Notes: generated by a model not told the origin, from the letters alone. Positions 1 to 9,166 are shown, counted from the stretch's first letter. The stretch is 42,052 bases of DNA from Paenibacillus planticolens (GCF_013141725.1 NZ_WHNZ01000046.1:1-42052), one strand, 5' to 3'. A program made the numbers and translations.

Positions 1-3000
1 CTGCAATCTTCGCATTCAGCGCTGTTTTGTCCACAACCGGAACAGTAATCTGAACGTTGTAGGCAGAAAGGCTATTTAATGGCGTTTCAACGCCATATTC
101 GTCAGCGACGACAGATTGATTGACGTAAACGGCACTATTTACTGTTTGGTTCATCTGCTGAGCCTGAAAGTTCAGCTTCAAAACACCCATAGTTCCCGTA
201 ACGGCACCAGTCGATCCTGAAGCTGCTGCAAGCAATCTCACATGCCCATTAGAGTCAGATTCACCCACAATGGAAAATCCGTTAACGATTGAATCCGCAG
301 AAATAAATCGCAATTGTCCCGGATCAAAGCTAATCGTCAGATCCTGGGCGAAAGCACTCGTAGTGACATTCACCAAACTGTACGTCAAGCTGACAGGCTC
401 CCCGGCTAGTACGGATACAGGACCGGTTAACTGGACGCCGGTTAATGGTTTTTCTTGCAACGAAGAGATAGCTGTCTGTAAAGCGGCTGCCGCTGCATCG
501 ATCTGCGCTTGCATCGCTTTCGTGTCGTTGCTCACAATGATGGCAGCAGTCAACGCCGTTTGCAGCGAAGACCAGGATGCCGCCGTGTAGCTATTGCTGT
601 TCAATGCTTGAGCTTCCGCAATCTTTGCATTTAGCGCCGTTTTATCGGCTACGTTATCGGATACATTGACCGTTACGGTTGAGTTTACGACTCCACCTTT
701 AAAGTCATCGACCTTAACTACAAAGCTGTCCGCTCCTGTTGAATCGGTGCTAGCCGTATAGGTCCATCCCCCATTTGCCTGTAAGGTAACCGTTCCTTTT
801 GTCGGTTGGGTTAATATACTATAGATCAATATATCCCCGTCTGTGTCGCTTCCTACTACTGCGCCTGAAACGGGTACACCAGGATTTGCTTTGACACTGT
901 AGTCACTGACTGTAGGAGGCGTATTTGGATTTATTGTCATGTTTACTGTGGTCTGTGCCACCGCAGTTCCAGTACCTTGGTCTACATCAATCGTAAAGCT
1001 ATCGGTTCCCGTAAACCCTGGCTTAGGATTGTAAACCCATGTACCATCGTTATTTACAAGCACTTTACCATTTGTAGTAGCAACCGTACCATATTCACTT
1101 TTCGTACCACGAGCAGCCGTTGCAAAGGTGATCGCCGGATATTCAGGCTGTACGCCTGTTGGTACTACTTTTCCTGACACCGGTGTGTTCATGGTCGTAG
1201 CAGAACTGTAACTTGATGGTATTGTCGCAGGAACTAGTTGCGGAAGAACTTTAAAATTAACGATATATGTGGATACAGAACTATCTACTGCTGTTACCTG
1301 CACAGTTGCTGTTCCAGGCAAAGTCGCAGCCTGTGTGATAACCACATTTGAAGCAGCTACTTTTGGTGTTGCTGTAACCGTTGGAATTGTAGTCGTTCCA
1401 GCCGGCAACTTCACATCATAAGTTTTCTGCCCCCCTGTGAAATAATCAACTGAAACTGTTGTTCCGTTATTATACGTAAGGGCGCTTAAGCTTGAGTCTG
1501 GTGAATTATACGGAGGTACAGCGAGAGATGCTGAGAAATTATTAATCTGAACATCATCATAATATCCTGTTGGTGTACCGGCGTATGAGCTTGATATGTT
1601 ATCTCCCAACTGAATCGTGTCAAATTTTGCATACCCTGAAACAGTACCTATCTTGTTATTGTCTAAATATATGTCTACAGAGCTATTGGAACTATAATCA
1701 ACCATCACTTTATGCCAACCTATTTTTCTCGAAATCGTTGTTGCTGCGGTCTGAACGTTACTGGTTGTAACTGAATAATAGTTATTACTGATACTGCTAT
1801 TGATGCCTACTCCAATCAGGCCGATTGGATTTGCAGAATCATATATCAACGCTTGTTGGTTAAGTTCTGACAAACCAGTATCGTAGAACCAAAGTGATGC
1901 AATACCATTAATTGGTTGGGGCAGTTTACTTGAAATCGCATCTTTGGCCTCATTAACAACAAAGCTATTTGCACCGTTTATTTTTTGTGCGGCATCTGTT
2001 GAAGGTGTTCCAGCTACAGGTGTCCATCTGCCAAAACCTGCTTCAAAATCTTCAAAAAATGATGCTGGTGCGGTTCCTGAAGGCACTGTTGCAAGAGCTG
2101 TAATTTCGGCAGCGCTCAGTGCTCTTTCAAAGATCCTCGTTTCATCCATTTTGCCTTTGAAGCTTGGAGAGGTAGAAGTTGGATTCTCAGCACCAAGCGT
2201 TTTTCTAGGGCCAGGAAATGCAGCCACAGGAGCCGTTGTACCAGTAGTACTTACAATCCCCTGTGTCCCTACAGCTAACGTATCTGCTAAAGTTCCGTTT
2301 ACATATAGCTTTGTGCCTGCGGCTGTACCAACGAAGGCAAGATGTGTCCATTTGCCTACTGGTATTCCACTATAATTGCTAAATTGGAAGTCTTTTTTCA
2401 CTCCATTAGCATCGAGGCCAGAAATTCCAACTTTTTTGCTGCCATTATACTGCTCGCTCTTAATAACGGCGCCGTCGCCAGCGGCCAGAACTACAGTAGA
2501 GGGAGCAGGAGTTATATTCTCAGTATAAACCCATTGAGCAAAAGTCCAATCATTGCCTTTAGGTATATCGGATTTACCTATATTGACATAATTTCCTTTG
2601 GTACCGTCAAAGGACAACGCATTTCCAAATGCTGGACTTAAATCATTGGGAACCGTTTTAATAGATCCTGATGGCGTTACGCCTGTCGCTACGGATATCG
2701 TTGCGTTGTTACCATTAATAACGTCTTCAAGTGTTGAACTTGATGTATTTTCATTCATATTATAGTAAGCATTTGCATTACCAGACGATACGGGCACCTT
2801 GACATCAAATACGGCTGGATCAGGATAGAAGCCGATTCCTTGATAAGTCATTCTTGTCGTATTGGCAAGCAGTCTCGCCTTATAGTCGTTCCAACCTGTT
2901 GATCCGCTGGTGCCTCTGGGTGACCAACCTATTTCTGCATAACCAGGTAGTCGTGGATAGAACAGCATGTCTAAACCTTCGGGTCTGCCTACGGTTTCAG

Positions 3001-4549
3001 CCCAAAGAGCAGCTTCTACTCCTAGTATCTGGTCGTCGCTGGTTGCCCCAATCAGATTACGAGGATCATCATAATACGCAACATCTGTAGGAGTTCCACT
3101 AGGGGAAGCACCACCGCCTCTACCTACGGGCATATTCGTTGTAGACATTCTCTTGGAAAGATAGGAATAGTTCTGGTTGGATACGATGACCTTCTTGCCT
3201 TGGTTAAAGGCATTCCCAGGGACGGCAGGTTTATCCAAGTTATGCCAATACTGCATGACATCGGGAAGATGATAAGTTGAATTAATAGCATCTGCTGAAT
3301 CCCAGCCAATTACTTTTTTGTTGTACTTAACACCTAGAGATACAAGATAATCAATAAACCAGTTACGATCTGCTAATGTTGTTGAAGCTGCTTCGTCCGT
3401 CCCCATATGAATATAAGGGGACGGGGAGATGGCCGTTACTTCAGCGAATAAGTTATCTAAAAATGCCATTGTGGCGGGATCTCCGGCTGTCAATGAGTTG
3501 AATCCAACCCCGTTACCGGTATATGGATTCGCCGGAAGGTTCTTCCCTGTGTTACCTGACTGAGCACTGGGTTGACCATTGGGATTTACAAAGCCATAGG
3601 TTGACAAAAGCGCATTTGTATGGGACGGCACATCAAACTCTGGAATAATCTGCATATACTGCGACTGTGCGTAGGCTATGATATCTTTAAACTCATCCTG
3701 TGTGTAGTAACCCGAAATTCCTCCTGCAGGGCCAGTAGCTGCTTTATAGTAGGCAGCGCTGCCTTTGGTTAATCCGCCAAAATCATTGCTAGCATAGAAG
3801 TCGTCAATGACTTGAGAACCGCCGATCTTGGCAAGCTGCGGATAATTTTTCAATTCCAAACGCCATCCCTGGTCATCGCTCAGATGGAGGTGCAGCGTAT
3901 TCATCTTATACTGCGCAGCATTGTTGATTTGACGTTTGACTTCATCAACAGTAACGAAATGTCTGGCATCATCAATCATGAAACCACGATATCCAAATCT
4001 TGGGGTATCGCTGATACTCGCACAATGTATACTCCACGTCACACCATTAGCCAAAGATTTTTTTTCAATGTCAGAGGGAAGCATCTGTCTGATGGTGTCC
4101 ATGCCGTAGAATAAGCCTGCTGGCTTGTTGGCTGCGACTGTAATGCGGTCTGCGGCTACATCAAGGTTATAACCCTCGTTCCCCATTGCTGAGTAGTCGC
4201 CACCTGTTGTTGTAAAGTAAATATAGTTTGTTCCGGAAGGTGCCGATTGTACAATGTTTAACGTATACCCCGCTGCTGTGGCAAATTTGTTTTTCAGATA
4301 AGCCCCCACGTTATCAGCAATTTCTTGGGTTTCTGCGCCATCTTTGCCTTGTACGTAAATAATAGTGCTACCCGTTACGGTGAAAGTACCAGCCTTACCA
4401 TTATAGCTTGCAGGCTTCGGAATAATCGGCGGCATTACATCCACCGTTTCTGCCATGATCACCTTTGCAGGTGATATCATCACCCCGCCAAATGCCATTG
4501 TAACTGCGACTGCAGTTGATACCAGCTTATTCATTATCCTTTTTTTCAT
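1..4549 (-). CDS. Secreted modular GH20 beta-N-acetylhexosaminidase with cohesin (3' end outside window)
   Basis: The frame is open from an ATG at 4549 to the window edge, about 1516 residues without a stop. An AGGAGG lies 5 nt before the ATG. In order I see a signal peptide (about 1-33), a GH20 N-terminal domain (about 45-165), and a GH20 catalytic barrel with HLHLSDDQGWR near 220 and the catalytic Asp-Glu pair at 385-386 in HMGTDEA. Then come two LamG-like sandwiches (about 593-805 and 828-1010), an Ig/cadherin-like region (about 1010-1300), a FIVAR helical segment (about 1300-1360), a cohesin-like domain (about 1365-1495) and the start of a second FIVAR repeating the motif DKTALNAKIA. The family removes terminal GlcNAc/GalNAc from glycans. 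The cohesin-like module suggests surface assembly with a dockerin partner. A cre-like site lies just upstream. The true C-terminus, perhaps a dockerin or anchor, is not visible. Confidence 0.9.
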   Translation of the reverse strand, partial: MKKRIMNKLVSTAVAVTMAFGGVMISPAKVIMAETVDVMPPIIPKPASYNGKAGTFTVTGSTIIYVQGKDGAETQEIADNVGAYLKNKFATAAGYTLNIVQSAPSGTNYIYFTTTGGDYSAMGNEGYNLDVAADRITVAANKPAGLFYGMDTIRQMLPSDIEKKSLANGVTWSIHCASISDTPRFGYRGFMIDDARHFVTVDEVKRQINNAAQYKMNTLHLHLSDDQGWRLELKNYPQLAKIGGSQVIDDFYASNDFGGLTKGSAAYYKAATGPAGGISGYYTQDEFKDIIAYAQSQYMQIIPEFDVPSHTNALLSTYGFVNPNGQPSAQSGNTGKNLPANPYTGNGVGFNSLTAGDPATMAFLDNLFAEVTAISPSPYIHMGTDEAASTTLADRNWFIDYLVSLGVKYNKKVIGWDSADAINSTYHLPDVMQYWHNLDKPAVPGNAFNQGKKVIVSNQNYSYLSKRMSTTNMPVGRGGGASPSGTPTDVAYYDDPRNLIGATSDDQILGVEAALWAETVGRPEGLDMLFYPRLPGYAEIGWSPRGTSGSTGWNDYKARLLANTTRMTYQGIGFYPDPAVFDVKVPVSSGNANAYYNMNENTSSSTLEDVINGNNATISVATGVTPSGSIKTVPNDLSPAFGNALSFDGTKGNYVNIGKSDIPKGNDWTFAQWVYTENITPAPSTVVLAAGDGAVIKSEQYNGSKKVGISGLDANGVKKDFQFSNYSGIPVGKWTHLAFVGTAAGTKLYVNGTLADTLAVGTQGIVSTTGTTAPVAAFPGPRKTLGAENPTSTSPSFKGKMDETRIFERALSAAEITALATVPSGTAPASFFEDFEAGFGRWTPVAGTPSTDAAQKINGANSFVVNEAKDAISSKLPQPINGIASLWFYDTGLSELNQQALIYDSANPIGLIGVGINSSISNNYYSVTTSNVQTAATTISRKIGWHKVMVDYSSNSSVDIYLDNNKIGTVSGYAKFDTIQLGDNISSSYAGTPTGYYDDVQINNFSASLAVPPYNSPDSSLSALTYNNGTTVSVDYFTGGQKTYDVKLPAGTTTIPTVTATPKVAASNVVITQAATLPGTATVQVTAVDSSVSTYIVNFKVLPQLVPATIPSSYSSATTMNTPVSGKVVPTGVQPEYPAITFATAARGTKSEYGTVATTNGKVLVNNDGTWVYNPKPGFTGTDSFTIDVDQGTGTAVAQTTVNMTINPNTPPTVSDYSVKANPGVPVSGAVVGSDTDGDILIYSILTQPTKGTVTLQANGGWTYTASTDSTGADSFVVKVDDFKGGVVNSTVTVNVSDNVADKTALNAKIAEAQALNSNSYTAASWSSLQTALTAAIIVSNDTKAMQAQIDAAAAALQTAISSLQEKPLTGVQLTGPVSVLAGEPVSLTYSLVNVTTSAFAQDLTISFDPGQLRFISADSIVNGFSIVGESDSNGHVRLLAAASGSTGAVTGTMGVLKLNFQAQQMNQTVNSAVYVNQSVVADEYGVETPLNSLSAYNVQITVPVVDKTALNAKIA

Positions 4550-4568
4550 AACTTCCTCCTTCTCATAA

Positions 4569-4582
4569 GTAAAGCGCTTTCA
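4569..4582 (-). promoter_or_regulatory. cre-like site (CcpA operator) before the GH20 gene
   Basis: On the minus strand this reads TGAAAGCGCTTTAC, a near-perfect palindrome matching the catabolite-responsive element of Firmicutes. It ends 19 nt before the GH20 start codon, so it probably overlaps the 5' leader, a position expected for CcpA repression by a preferred sugar. Function is inferred from the motif. Confidence 0.65.
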
Positions 4583-4620
4583 CTTATCCTTTAATGAGTA
4601 AGACTAGCCTAATAATGTTG

Positions 4621-4640
4621 AGGAGGACGATGAGTCCTCC
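4621..4640 (-). terminator. Weak hairpin after the ABC lipoprotein gene
   Basis: GGAGGAC pairs with GTCCTCC across a five-base loop, directly after the stop of the substrate-binding protein gene. No clear U-tract follows on the minus strand, so termination may be partial and some transcription could continue into the GH20 gene. Confidence 0.35.
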
Positions 4641-4663
4641 ACTTCTTATTTACTTAGCGAATG

Positions 4664-5761
4664 TTAAGGCTGCACAGCTTTAATCGCAGGTTCGGTTGTC
4701 ATGAACTTCTCAGAAGGAACCGTGCTTTGCACCTTGCCGGTATCAACGAACAGCTTTTGTAAGTTATCAAACCATTTTTTGGCGGTTCCATCTTTAAACA
4801 CTTCCGCTTGCTTCTTGCTGTCAATCCAATCGATGGAGTCTAACTCTTGCTTCAGGCTGTCTTCAGGCACTTGCGTATACGTCGCAGTCAACTTGACGGC
4901 TTCGTCCAGATGGCTAATTTTGTAATCCGTCGTTTTGTTCATCGCTTTCATAAATCGCTCGGCAAGCTCAGGCTTCTCTTTCAGGAATTTCGGACTCACG
5001 ACCCAACTGGACGGAAAGCTGTAATCCGGGTAAAAGCTGCTGTTATCGCCTAGCTTCACGATGTTTTCTTTTCCTACCTGCTTCTCGATTTCCACCGTAT
5101 ATGGGGACCAAATCGCAACGGCGTCTACTTTACCTGCCACGTAAGCAGACACAGCTCCTGCCACATCCATGTTCACTATATTTACATCAGCTGGCTTTAA
5201 ACCGGCTTTCTCAAGACCTAGGTTGAGGACCATCTCGCCGGAAGTTCCTTTCGGAACGCCTACAGTCTTACCTTTCAAACCCTTCCACTCTTGTATGCCG
5301 GATTTTTTTGTTGCAAGAACCATGTCTGCCTTTCCGAGGGAGACCAAACCAATGATGTTGCCTTGACCTTGAGCAGATAAGAACGCTGCGCCGGGACCGA
5401 TATAAGCGATGTCGATATCACCTGACGCCATAGCTTGAAACTCGGGAGGACCGCTAAGAAATTTAACCGGATTCAATTTAATGCCTTCTTCTTTAAAAAA
5501 TCCTTTCTCCTCGCCTAACGCTACCGGAGCAGCACCTCCCATATTCGGCATATACGCGAAATTAATCGTCTCCATCTTCACTTCGGCCTTTGCAGGCTGC
5601 GGCGTGCTGACAGCTGAAGTGGCCGGTGCCGCAGGCGTCTGTGCCGCGTTGCCGGCGTTCGTAGGACTGCTGTTTGAGCCGCAAGCACTTAGAAGAAGAG
5701 TCACACTGAATAATGCAGAAGTAACCGTAAGCTTGGAAATTGATTTATATCGAGTAACCAT
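4664..5761 (-). CDS. ABC transporter substrate-binding lipoprotein, SsuA/TauA/NMT1 type
   Basis: This 365-residue protein has a lipoprotein signal (LLLSACGS, acylated Cys near 27) and a Ser/Ala/Thr/Pro-rich linker. The fold is the NMT1/SsuA-like periplasmic-binding type: INFAYMPNMGGAAPVALGEEKG at the front of lobe 1, a GDIDIAYIGPGAA stretch, and GLKGKTVGVPKGTSGE at the hinge region. Such proteins capture sulfonates, sulfate esters, nitrate or thiamine precursors outside the membrane. Its gene follows the cognate ATPase by 57 nt and has GGGAGG 9 nt before the ATG. The upstream sulfatase points to an organosulfur ligand, but the specificity is inference. It is the last gene of the operon. Confidence 0.88.
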   Translation of the reverse strand: MVTRYKSISKLTVTSALFSVTLLLSACGSNSSPTNAGNAAQTPAAPATSAVSTPQPAKAEVKMETINFAYMPNMGGAAPVALGEEKGFFKEEGIKLNPVKFLSGPPEFQAMASGDIDIAYIGPGAAFLSAQGQGNIIGLVSLGKADMVLATKKSGIQEWKGLKGKTVGVPKGTSGEMVLNLGLEKAGLKPADVNIVNMDVAGAVSAYVAGKVDAVAIWSPYTVEIEKQVGKENIVKLGDNSSFYPDYSFPSSWVVSPKFLKEKPELAERFMKAMNKTTDYKISHLDEAVKLTATYTQVPEDSLKQELDSIDWIDSKKQAEVFKDGTAKKWFDNLQKLFVDTGKVQSTVPSEKFMTTEPAIKAVQP

Positions 5762-5818
5762 GGATAAAGACCTCCCTTATGTATTTTGAATAATACCGGC
5801 TTTCGCCTTTGAATCCCG

Positions 5819-6649
5819 TTACTTCGTAACTTCAAGATATTCACGGTATACCTTGGACCAAATTTCGTTTTTAATACTGATGAACCGTGGATCCAGCTTG
5901 GTTGACTGATCTCGCGGGTAAGGAATATCGATATCAATAATTTCTTTAATTCTGCCGGGTCTTGCGCTCATGATAATAACGCGTTGAGCCAGAATCACAG
6001 CTTCCTCCACATCGTGCGTGATGAAGAAGCAAGTTTTTTTCTCTTTCTGCCATGTCTTCAGCAGTTCCTCCTGCAGTTGCGCTCTTGTCTGAGCATCCAA
6101 GGCGCCGAACGGTTCATCCATCAGCAGCACCTCAGGCTGGACGGCATAGGCTCTCGCAATCGCCACACGCTGCTTCATACCACCAGACAGCTCCTTTGGA
6201 TAGGCATGAGCGAAATCTTTAAGGCCAACGAGCTCCAAGTAATGCTCGGCCTTCTCTTTGCGCTCCTGCTTACTCAGTCCTCTAAGCTTTAAGCCGAATT
6301 CGACGTTCTTCTGAACGGTTTTCCAAGGGAACAATGCGTATTGCTGAAACACGACACCACGCTCCTTACCTGGGCCCTTCACTTCGACACCATCCACCTT
6401 GACCGAGCCGGAGGTGGATGCCTCAAGACCGCCAATAATGTTTAAGAGTGTCGTTTTGCCGCAGCCGCTGGGTCCAACGACGCAGACAAATTCATTTTGC
6501 AAGATCGTAAGATCGGTATTTTGCAAGGCAACCGTATCTCCATTACGACCTTTGTACACCTTGCTTAGATCTCGAATCTCAATTTTAGGGGCCGCAATTC
6601 CACATTGTACTTTTAGACCGCTTGTTACCCTTGCCGGAGCTCCTGCCAT
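5819..6649 (-). CDS. ABC transporter ATP-binding protein, SsuB/TauB type
   Basis: This 276-residue cytoplasmic ATPase powers the importer encoded by its neighbours. The Walker A GPSGCGKTT is at 59-67, the Q-loop at FQQYALFPWK (101-110), the signature LSGGMKQR at 154-161, Walker B LLMDEP at 175-180, and the switch His in FFITHDVEEA. FPWKTV after the Q-loop is typical of the nitrate/sulfonate/taurine branch. The start is fixed by AAAGGAGG placed 8 nt upstream, inside the end of the permease gene, so the two reading frames overlap by 25 nt and are probably translationally coupled. The first 20 residues form a short N-terminal extension beyond the usual family start. Confidence 0.92.
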   Translation of the reverse strand: MAGAPARVTSGLKVQCGIAAPKIEIRDLSKVYKGRNGDTVALQNTDLTILQNEFVCVVGPSGCGKTTLLNIIGGLEASTSGSVKVDGVEVKGPGKERGVVFQQYALFPWKTVQKNVEFGLKLRGLSKQERKEKAEHYLELVGLKDFAHAYPKELSGGMKQRVAIARAYAVQPEVLLMDEPFGALDAQTRAQLQEELLKTWQKEKKTCFFITHDVEEAVILAQRVIIMSARPGRIKEIIDIDIPYPRDQSTKLDPRFISIKNEIWSKVYREYLEVTK

Positions 6650-7386
6650 CCTGTTAGCCTCCTTTCCAGAAATAGAACGAATCTATCCATACTTAATCCG
6701 ATGATGCCAATTACCATAATGCCGAGTATAACGACATCCATTCGGAAGTATAAGCTTGCTTCCATAATCATATTGCCTAAACCTTTGTTTGCGCCTGTGA
6801 GCTCAGCTGCTACTAATGTCGTCCAAGCGGCCGCAAGACCAAGTCTGACTCCGACAAGAATATATGGAAACGATGCCGGGACAATAACCTCCAGAAAAAT
6901 GTGCTTATCCGTCGCACCCAGCACTCTTGCCGCACGAATGAGCGTTGGATCGACATTACGAACACCCTGAAAGATCGAGATGACCATCACGAGGAACGTC
7001 GCTACAAAAATGACACTGATCTTTGCGGACTCCCCGACGCCTTGAGAAACGATAACGAGGGGGATTAAGGCGATGGGCGGAATCGTACGGAAAAATTGAA
7101 TCCAAGGATCTACAATTGCACGGACAAAGGCGTACCAGGCCATAAGAAAAGCGGCTGGAACCGCGACTATTAATCCAAGTGAAAACCCGCCAATAACGCG
7201 CAGCAGACTTGCCCATATATTCGACAACATTCGTCCGCTTTCAATTTCAGCTAGCAATGTTTTTACTACTCTTAGCGGGCTCGTGATAATTGCTCCAACC
7301 GCAGGTATGGCAGAAAGCAGGTACCAGATGACAATCCCGATAACGATGGAAATGACGGTTAATAGCCAGCTTGGGAATTTTTTCAT
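6625..7386 (-). CDS. ABC transporter permease, SsuC/TauC type
   Basis: A 253-residue membrane protein with about six hydrophobic segments (the first at 7-27). It has the binding-protein-dependent transport coupling motif, seen here as AARVLGATDKHIFLEVIVPASFPYI (EAA loop), and then GLAAAWTTLVAAEL, characteristic of the SsuC/TauC/NrtB family. It should form the dimeric channel for the ATPase and lipoprotein encoded downstream. AAGGAG lies 8 nt before the ATG. The gene follows the sulfatase gene by 34 nt, consistent with a sulfatase-permease-ATPase-lipoprotein operon. Confidence 0.9.
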   Translation of the reverse strand: MKKFPSWLLTVISIVIGIVIWYLLSAIPAVGAIITSPLRVVKTLLAEIESGRMLSNIWASLLRVIGGFSLGLIVAVPAAFLMAWYAFVRAIVDPWIQFFRTIPPIALIPLVIVSQGVGESAKISVIFVATFLVMVISIFQGVRNVDPTLIRAARVLGATDKHIFLEVIVPASFPYILVGVRLGLAAAWTTLVAAELTGANKGLGNMIMEASLYFRMDVVILGIMVIGIIGLSMDRFVLFLERRLTGWQELRQG

Positions 7387-7410
7387 AGAACATGCTCCTT
7401 CTTGGTCCGA

Positions 7411-7430
7411 TTAGCCGTCATTAGCCGTCA
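7411..7430. repeat. 10-bp tandem duplication at the sulfatase stop codon
   Basis: TTAGCCGTCA occurs twice head to tail. On the minus strand the first copy encodes the last codons and stop of the sulfatase and the second follows at once, giving two TAA triplets ten bases apart in different frames. It probably arose by slippage and has no evident effect on the protein. Confidence 0.8.
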
Positions 7431-8881
7431 TATGCAGGCTGTAGCGCCTCTCTCTGGTATTTTCGTTTGATGGTGTCCGCTGCTTCATGACAACCTGCCT
7501 GCTCCAATCTTCTCAACCAGTCTTCCGCTTTCAAATATTTCCACGGACCTGTTTCCAGTACTTTCTGCATAGGATCTACCTTGTAGTCCGGTCTGCGTGC
7601 CTGTTCATGCAGCCATGTGGAAAGTCGGTGATCCATCTCTTTCACAACGTCTGGGTAATCACTCGCCACATTGATAGTTTGATTCGAATCATTGACTATG
7701 TCGTATAAAATGACTTCATCAAAATGCAAGTATAAGCCAGGATGGTAGGTTCGGATGAAGTACCATTTTTCATCCCGCACGGCCCTTTGGCATACATAAA
7801 GCGCATGATCCATGACTAAGTACTCACGGCCATGCCAATGTTCGCCCTTCAGCGCCGGAAGGAACGATTTGCCGTCCCAGCCGGATGGAATTTTAAGTCC
7901 AACCAGATCCGTAATCGTTGCAATCACATCTACGTTATAAACAAATCCGTCTACAACTTGCCCCGGTTGGGTAACACCGGGCACTTTAATGATAAGCGGT
8001 ATATGATGGACTGCTTCGGTTGCGCTTGGGTGCTCGACATAAATGCCTTGCTCGCCCATCGACTCTCCATGATCCGCACTGATGATGAAACAGACTTCAT
8101 CTTCGATGCCCATCTCCCGCAGAGTATCCAAAAGCTCGCCCACGTACTTATCCATATAGCTGACTCCACCGTCATAACCATCGATAAGATGCTTGAAATC
8201 CGAGCGGTTCGCAATTTGCCCGGGCATTGTAGCTGGATATTTATTGCCCCAATGCAAGAATGCCGCAGATCGTGGGAAGCTATGATGCTGTTGACTTGCA
8301 ATCGCAGTCTCGTCAGGGTAAGGTTTCACCGGTTCATCCTTAAATTGTTCCATATATTCGATTGGATACGTATAGAAAGCGTGAGGATCCCAGTATTGGA
8401 TGTGTAGGAAGTAGTTATCGTCCTTCCCGTGCTGCTTCAGCCACGGAATTACGGAAGCGTTTACTTCATCGGCGTTCTCGTTCCCTTCCTTCAGCGAATG
8501 AGTATGAACTTCATTCCATCCTGCAAAATACCACCAGGCATGGTGCCGATCTCCGAACGTAGAGAAGGTAATTGTTTTATAACCCGCTCCGCGCAAGTGT
8601 CTGGTGAAAAATGGAATCCCCTCGCTGTGCCCGTCTCCTTCCGGATACTGAAACTCTCCGCCAGGTCCCCAGTGCGTCAAGGCTCCATGATTGATGCCGA
8701 ACCGGCCAGACATGAAGCTTGCCCTGGATGGCACGCAAGGGGAGGATGCTGTATAGCAGCTATTGAAGATCATCCCGCTTGAAGCAAGCTTATCGATATT
8801 CGGCGTCGTCTTCCTGCTATAGCCATAACAACTCATATGGTCAGGGCGAAGCGAATCGATATCTAAATAAATAATTCTCAT
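7421..8881 (-). CDS. Cytoplasmic sulfatase (formylglycine-dependent, Cys type)
   Basis: This 486-residue alkaline-phosphatase-fold sulfatase should hydrolyse a sulfate ester. The signature SSPCVPSRASFMSGR places the catalytic Cys at residue 49 (C-x-P-S-R). That Cys must be converted to formylglycine by a separate enzyme not seen in the window. Metal ligands are visible in YLDIDSLRPDH near the N-terminus and in the SADHGESMGEQG stretch near 270. There is no signal peptide: the protein starts directly with strand 1 (MRIIYLDIDS), so it should act inside the cell on an imported sulfated substrate. GGAGG lies 9 nt before the ATG. It is the first gene of an operon with an SsuABC-like importer. Substrate candidates are sulfated mono- or oligosaccharides, or aryl/alkyl sulfates. 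Confidence 0.9.
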   Translation of the reverse strand: MRIIYLDIDSLRPDHMSCYGYSRKTTPNIDKLASSGMIFNSCYTASSPCVPSRASFMSGRFGINHGALTHWGPGGEFQYPEGDGHSEGIPFFTRHLRGAGYKTITFSTFGDRHHAWWYFAGWNEVHTHSLKEGNENADEVNASVIPWLKQHGKDDNYFLHIQYWDPHAFYTYPIEYMEQFKDEPVKPYPDETAIASQQHHSFPRSAAFLHWGNKYPATMPGQIANRSDFKHLIDGYDGGVSYMDKYVGELLDTLREMGIEDEVCFIISADHGESMGEQGIYVEHPSATEAVHHIPLIIKVPGVTQPGQVVDGFVYNVDVIATITDLVGLKIPSGWDGKSFLPALKGEHWHGREYLVMDHALYVCQRAVRDEKWYFIRTYHPGLYLHFDEVILYDIVNDSNQTINVASDYPDVVKEMDHRLSTWLHEQARRPDYKVDPMQKVLETGPWKYLKAEDWLRRLEQAGCHEAADTIKRKYQREALQPAYDG

Positions 8882-9033
8882 AGGGTGCTACCTCCTGATG
8901 CTTCAAATAATATTTCATGAAGATGACTTAATTGTATGTATAAATATGTATCCGTATAAGGTTGAATTTTTTTCAACCTTTTTGTCATTCTTCATGCTTG
9001 AGGTAATCGATAGAGCAAACGATATATGGAATT
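8882..9033 (-). promoter_or_regulatory. Upstream region of the sulfatase operon with a 9-bp inverted repeat
   Basis: The leader between the terminator at 9034-9074 and the sulfatase start is AT-rich. It holds a perfect inverted repeat, AAGGTTGAA and its complement around a short T-run (8959-8980), 78 nt before the start codon. This could be an operator or part of a small hairpin. A convincing -35/-10 pair could not be fixed by eye; TTCAAC within the repeat with TTATAC about 17 nt later is one candidate. Confidence 0.35.
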
Positions 9034-9074
9034 AAAAAAAGGGCGTCGAATGTCATCATTCCTCGCCCCTTTTT
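9034..9074 (-). terminator. Strong intrinsic terminator upstream of the sulfatase operon
   Basis: On the minus strand a long stem (AAAAAGGGGCG, then GAATG) pairs with CATTC and CGCCCTTTTTTT around a four-base loop and ends in seven T residues. It closes transcription from the decayed region to its right and insulates the sulfatase operon. The A-tract on the other side could also make it work in the plus direction. Confidence 0.8.
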
Positions 9075-9100
9075 GTCGTACAACTCATCCATCTCTCGTT

Positions 9101-9166
9101 TTACAAGATCACTGTCCAAGAATCTTTCTGTCCCGCGCCAATCATTATAGCGGTTAGTTGGGTCAT
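9101..9166 (-). pseudogene. Collapsed start of a Gfo/Idh-like gene
   Basis: A 22-codon frame begins MTQLTAIMIGAGQ, which resembles the first strand and Gly-rich nucleotide loop of Gfo/Idh/MocA oxidoreductases, then runs into unrelated sequence and a stop. GAGGATGG lies ahead of the ATG. The rest of a 330-400-residue gene is absent, and a strong terminator follows within 30 nt. I read it as a remnant whose middle was deleted. The assignment rests on 13 residues. Confidence 0.4.

Noticed and set aside
7832..8407. 191-residue plus-strand frame
   Set aside because: Antisense to the sulfatase, whose motifs and ribosome site are convincing.
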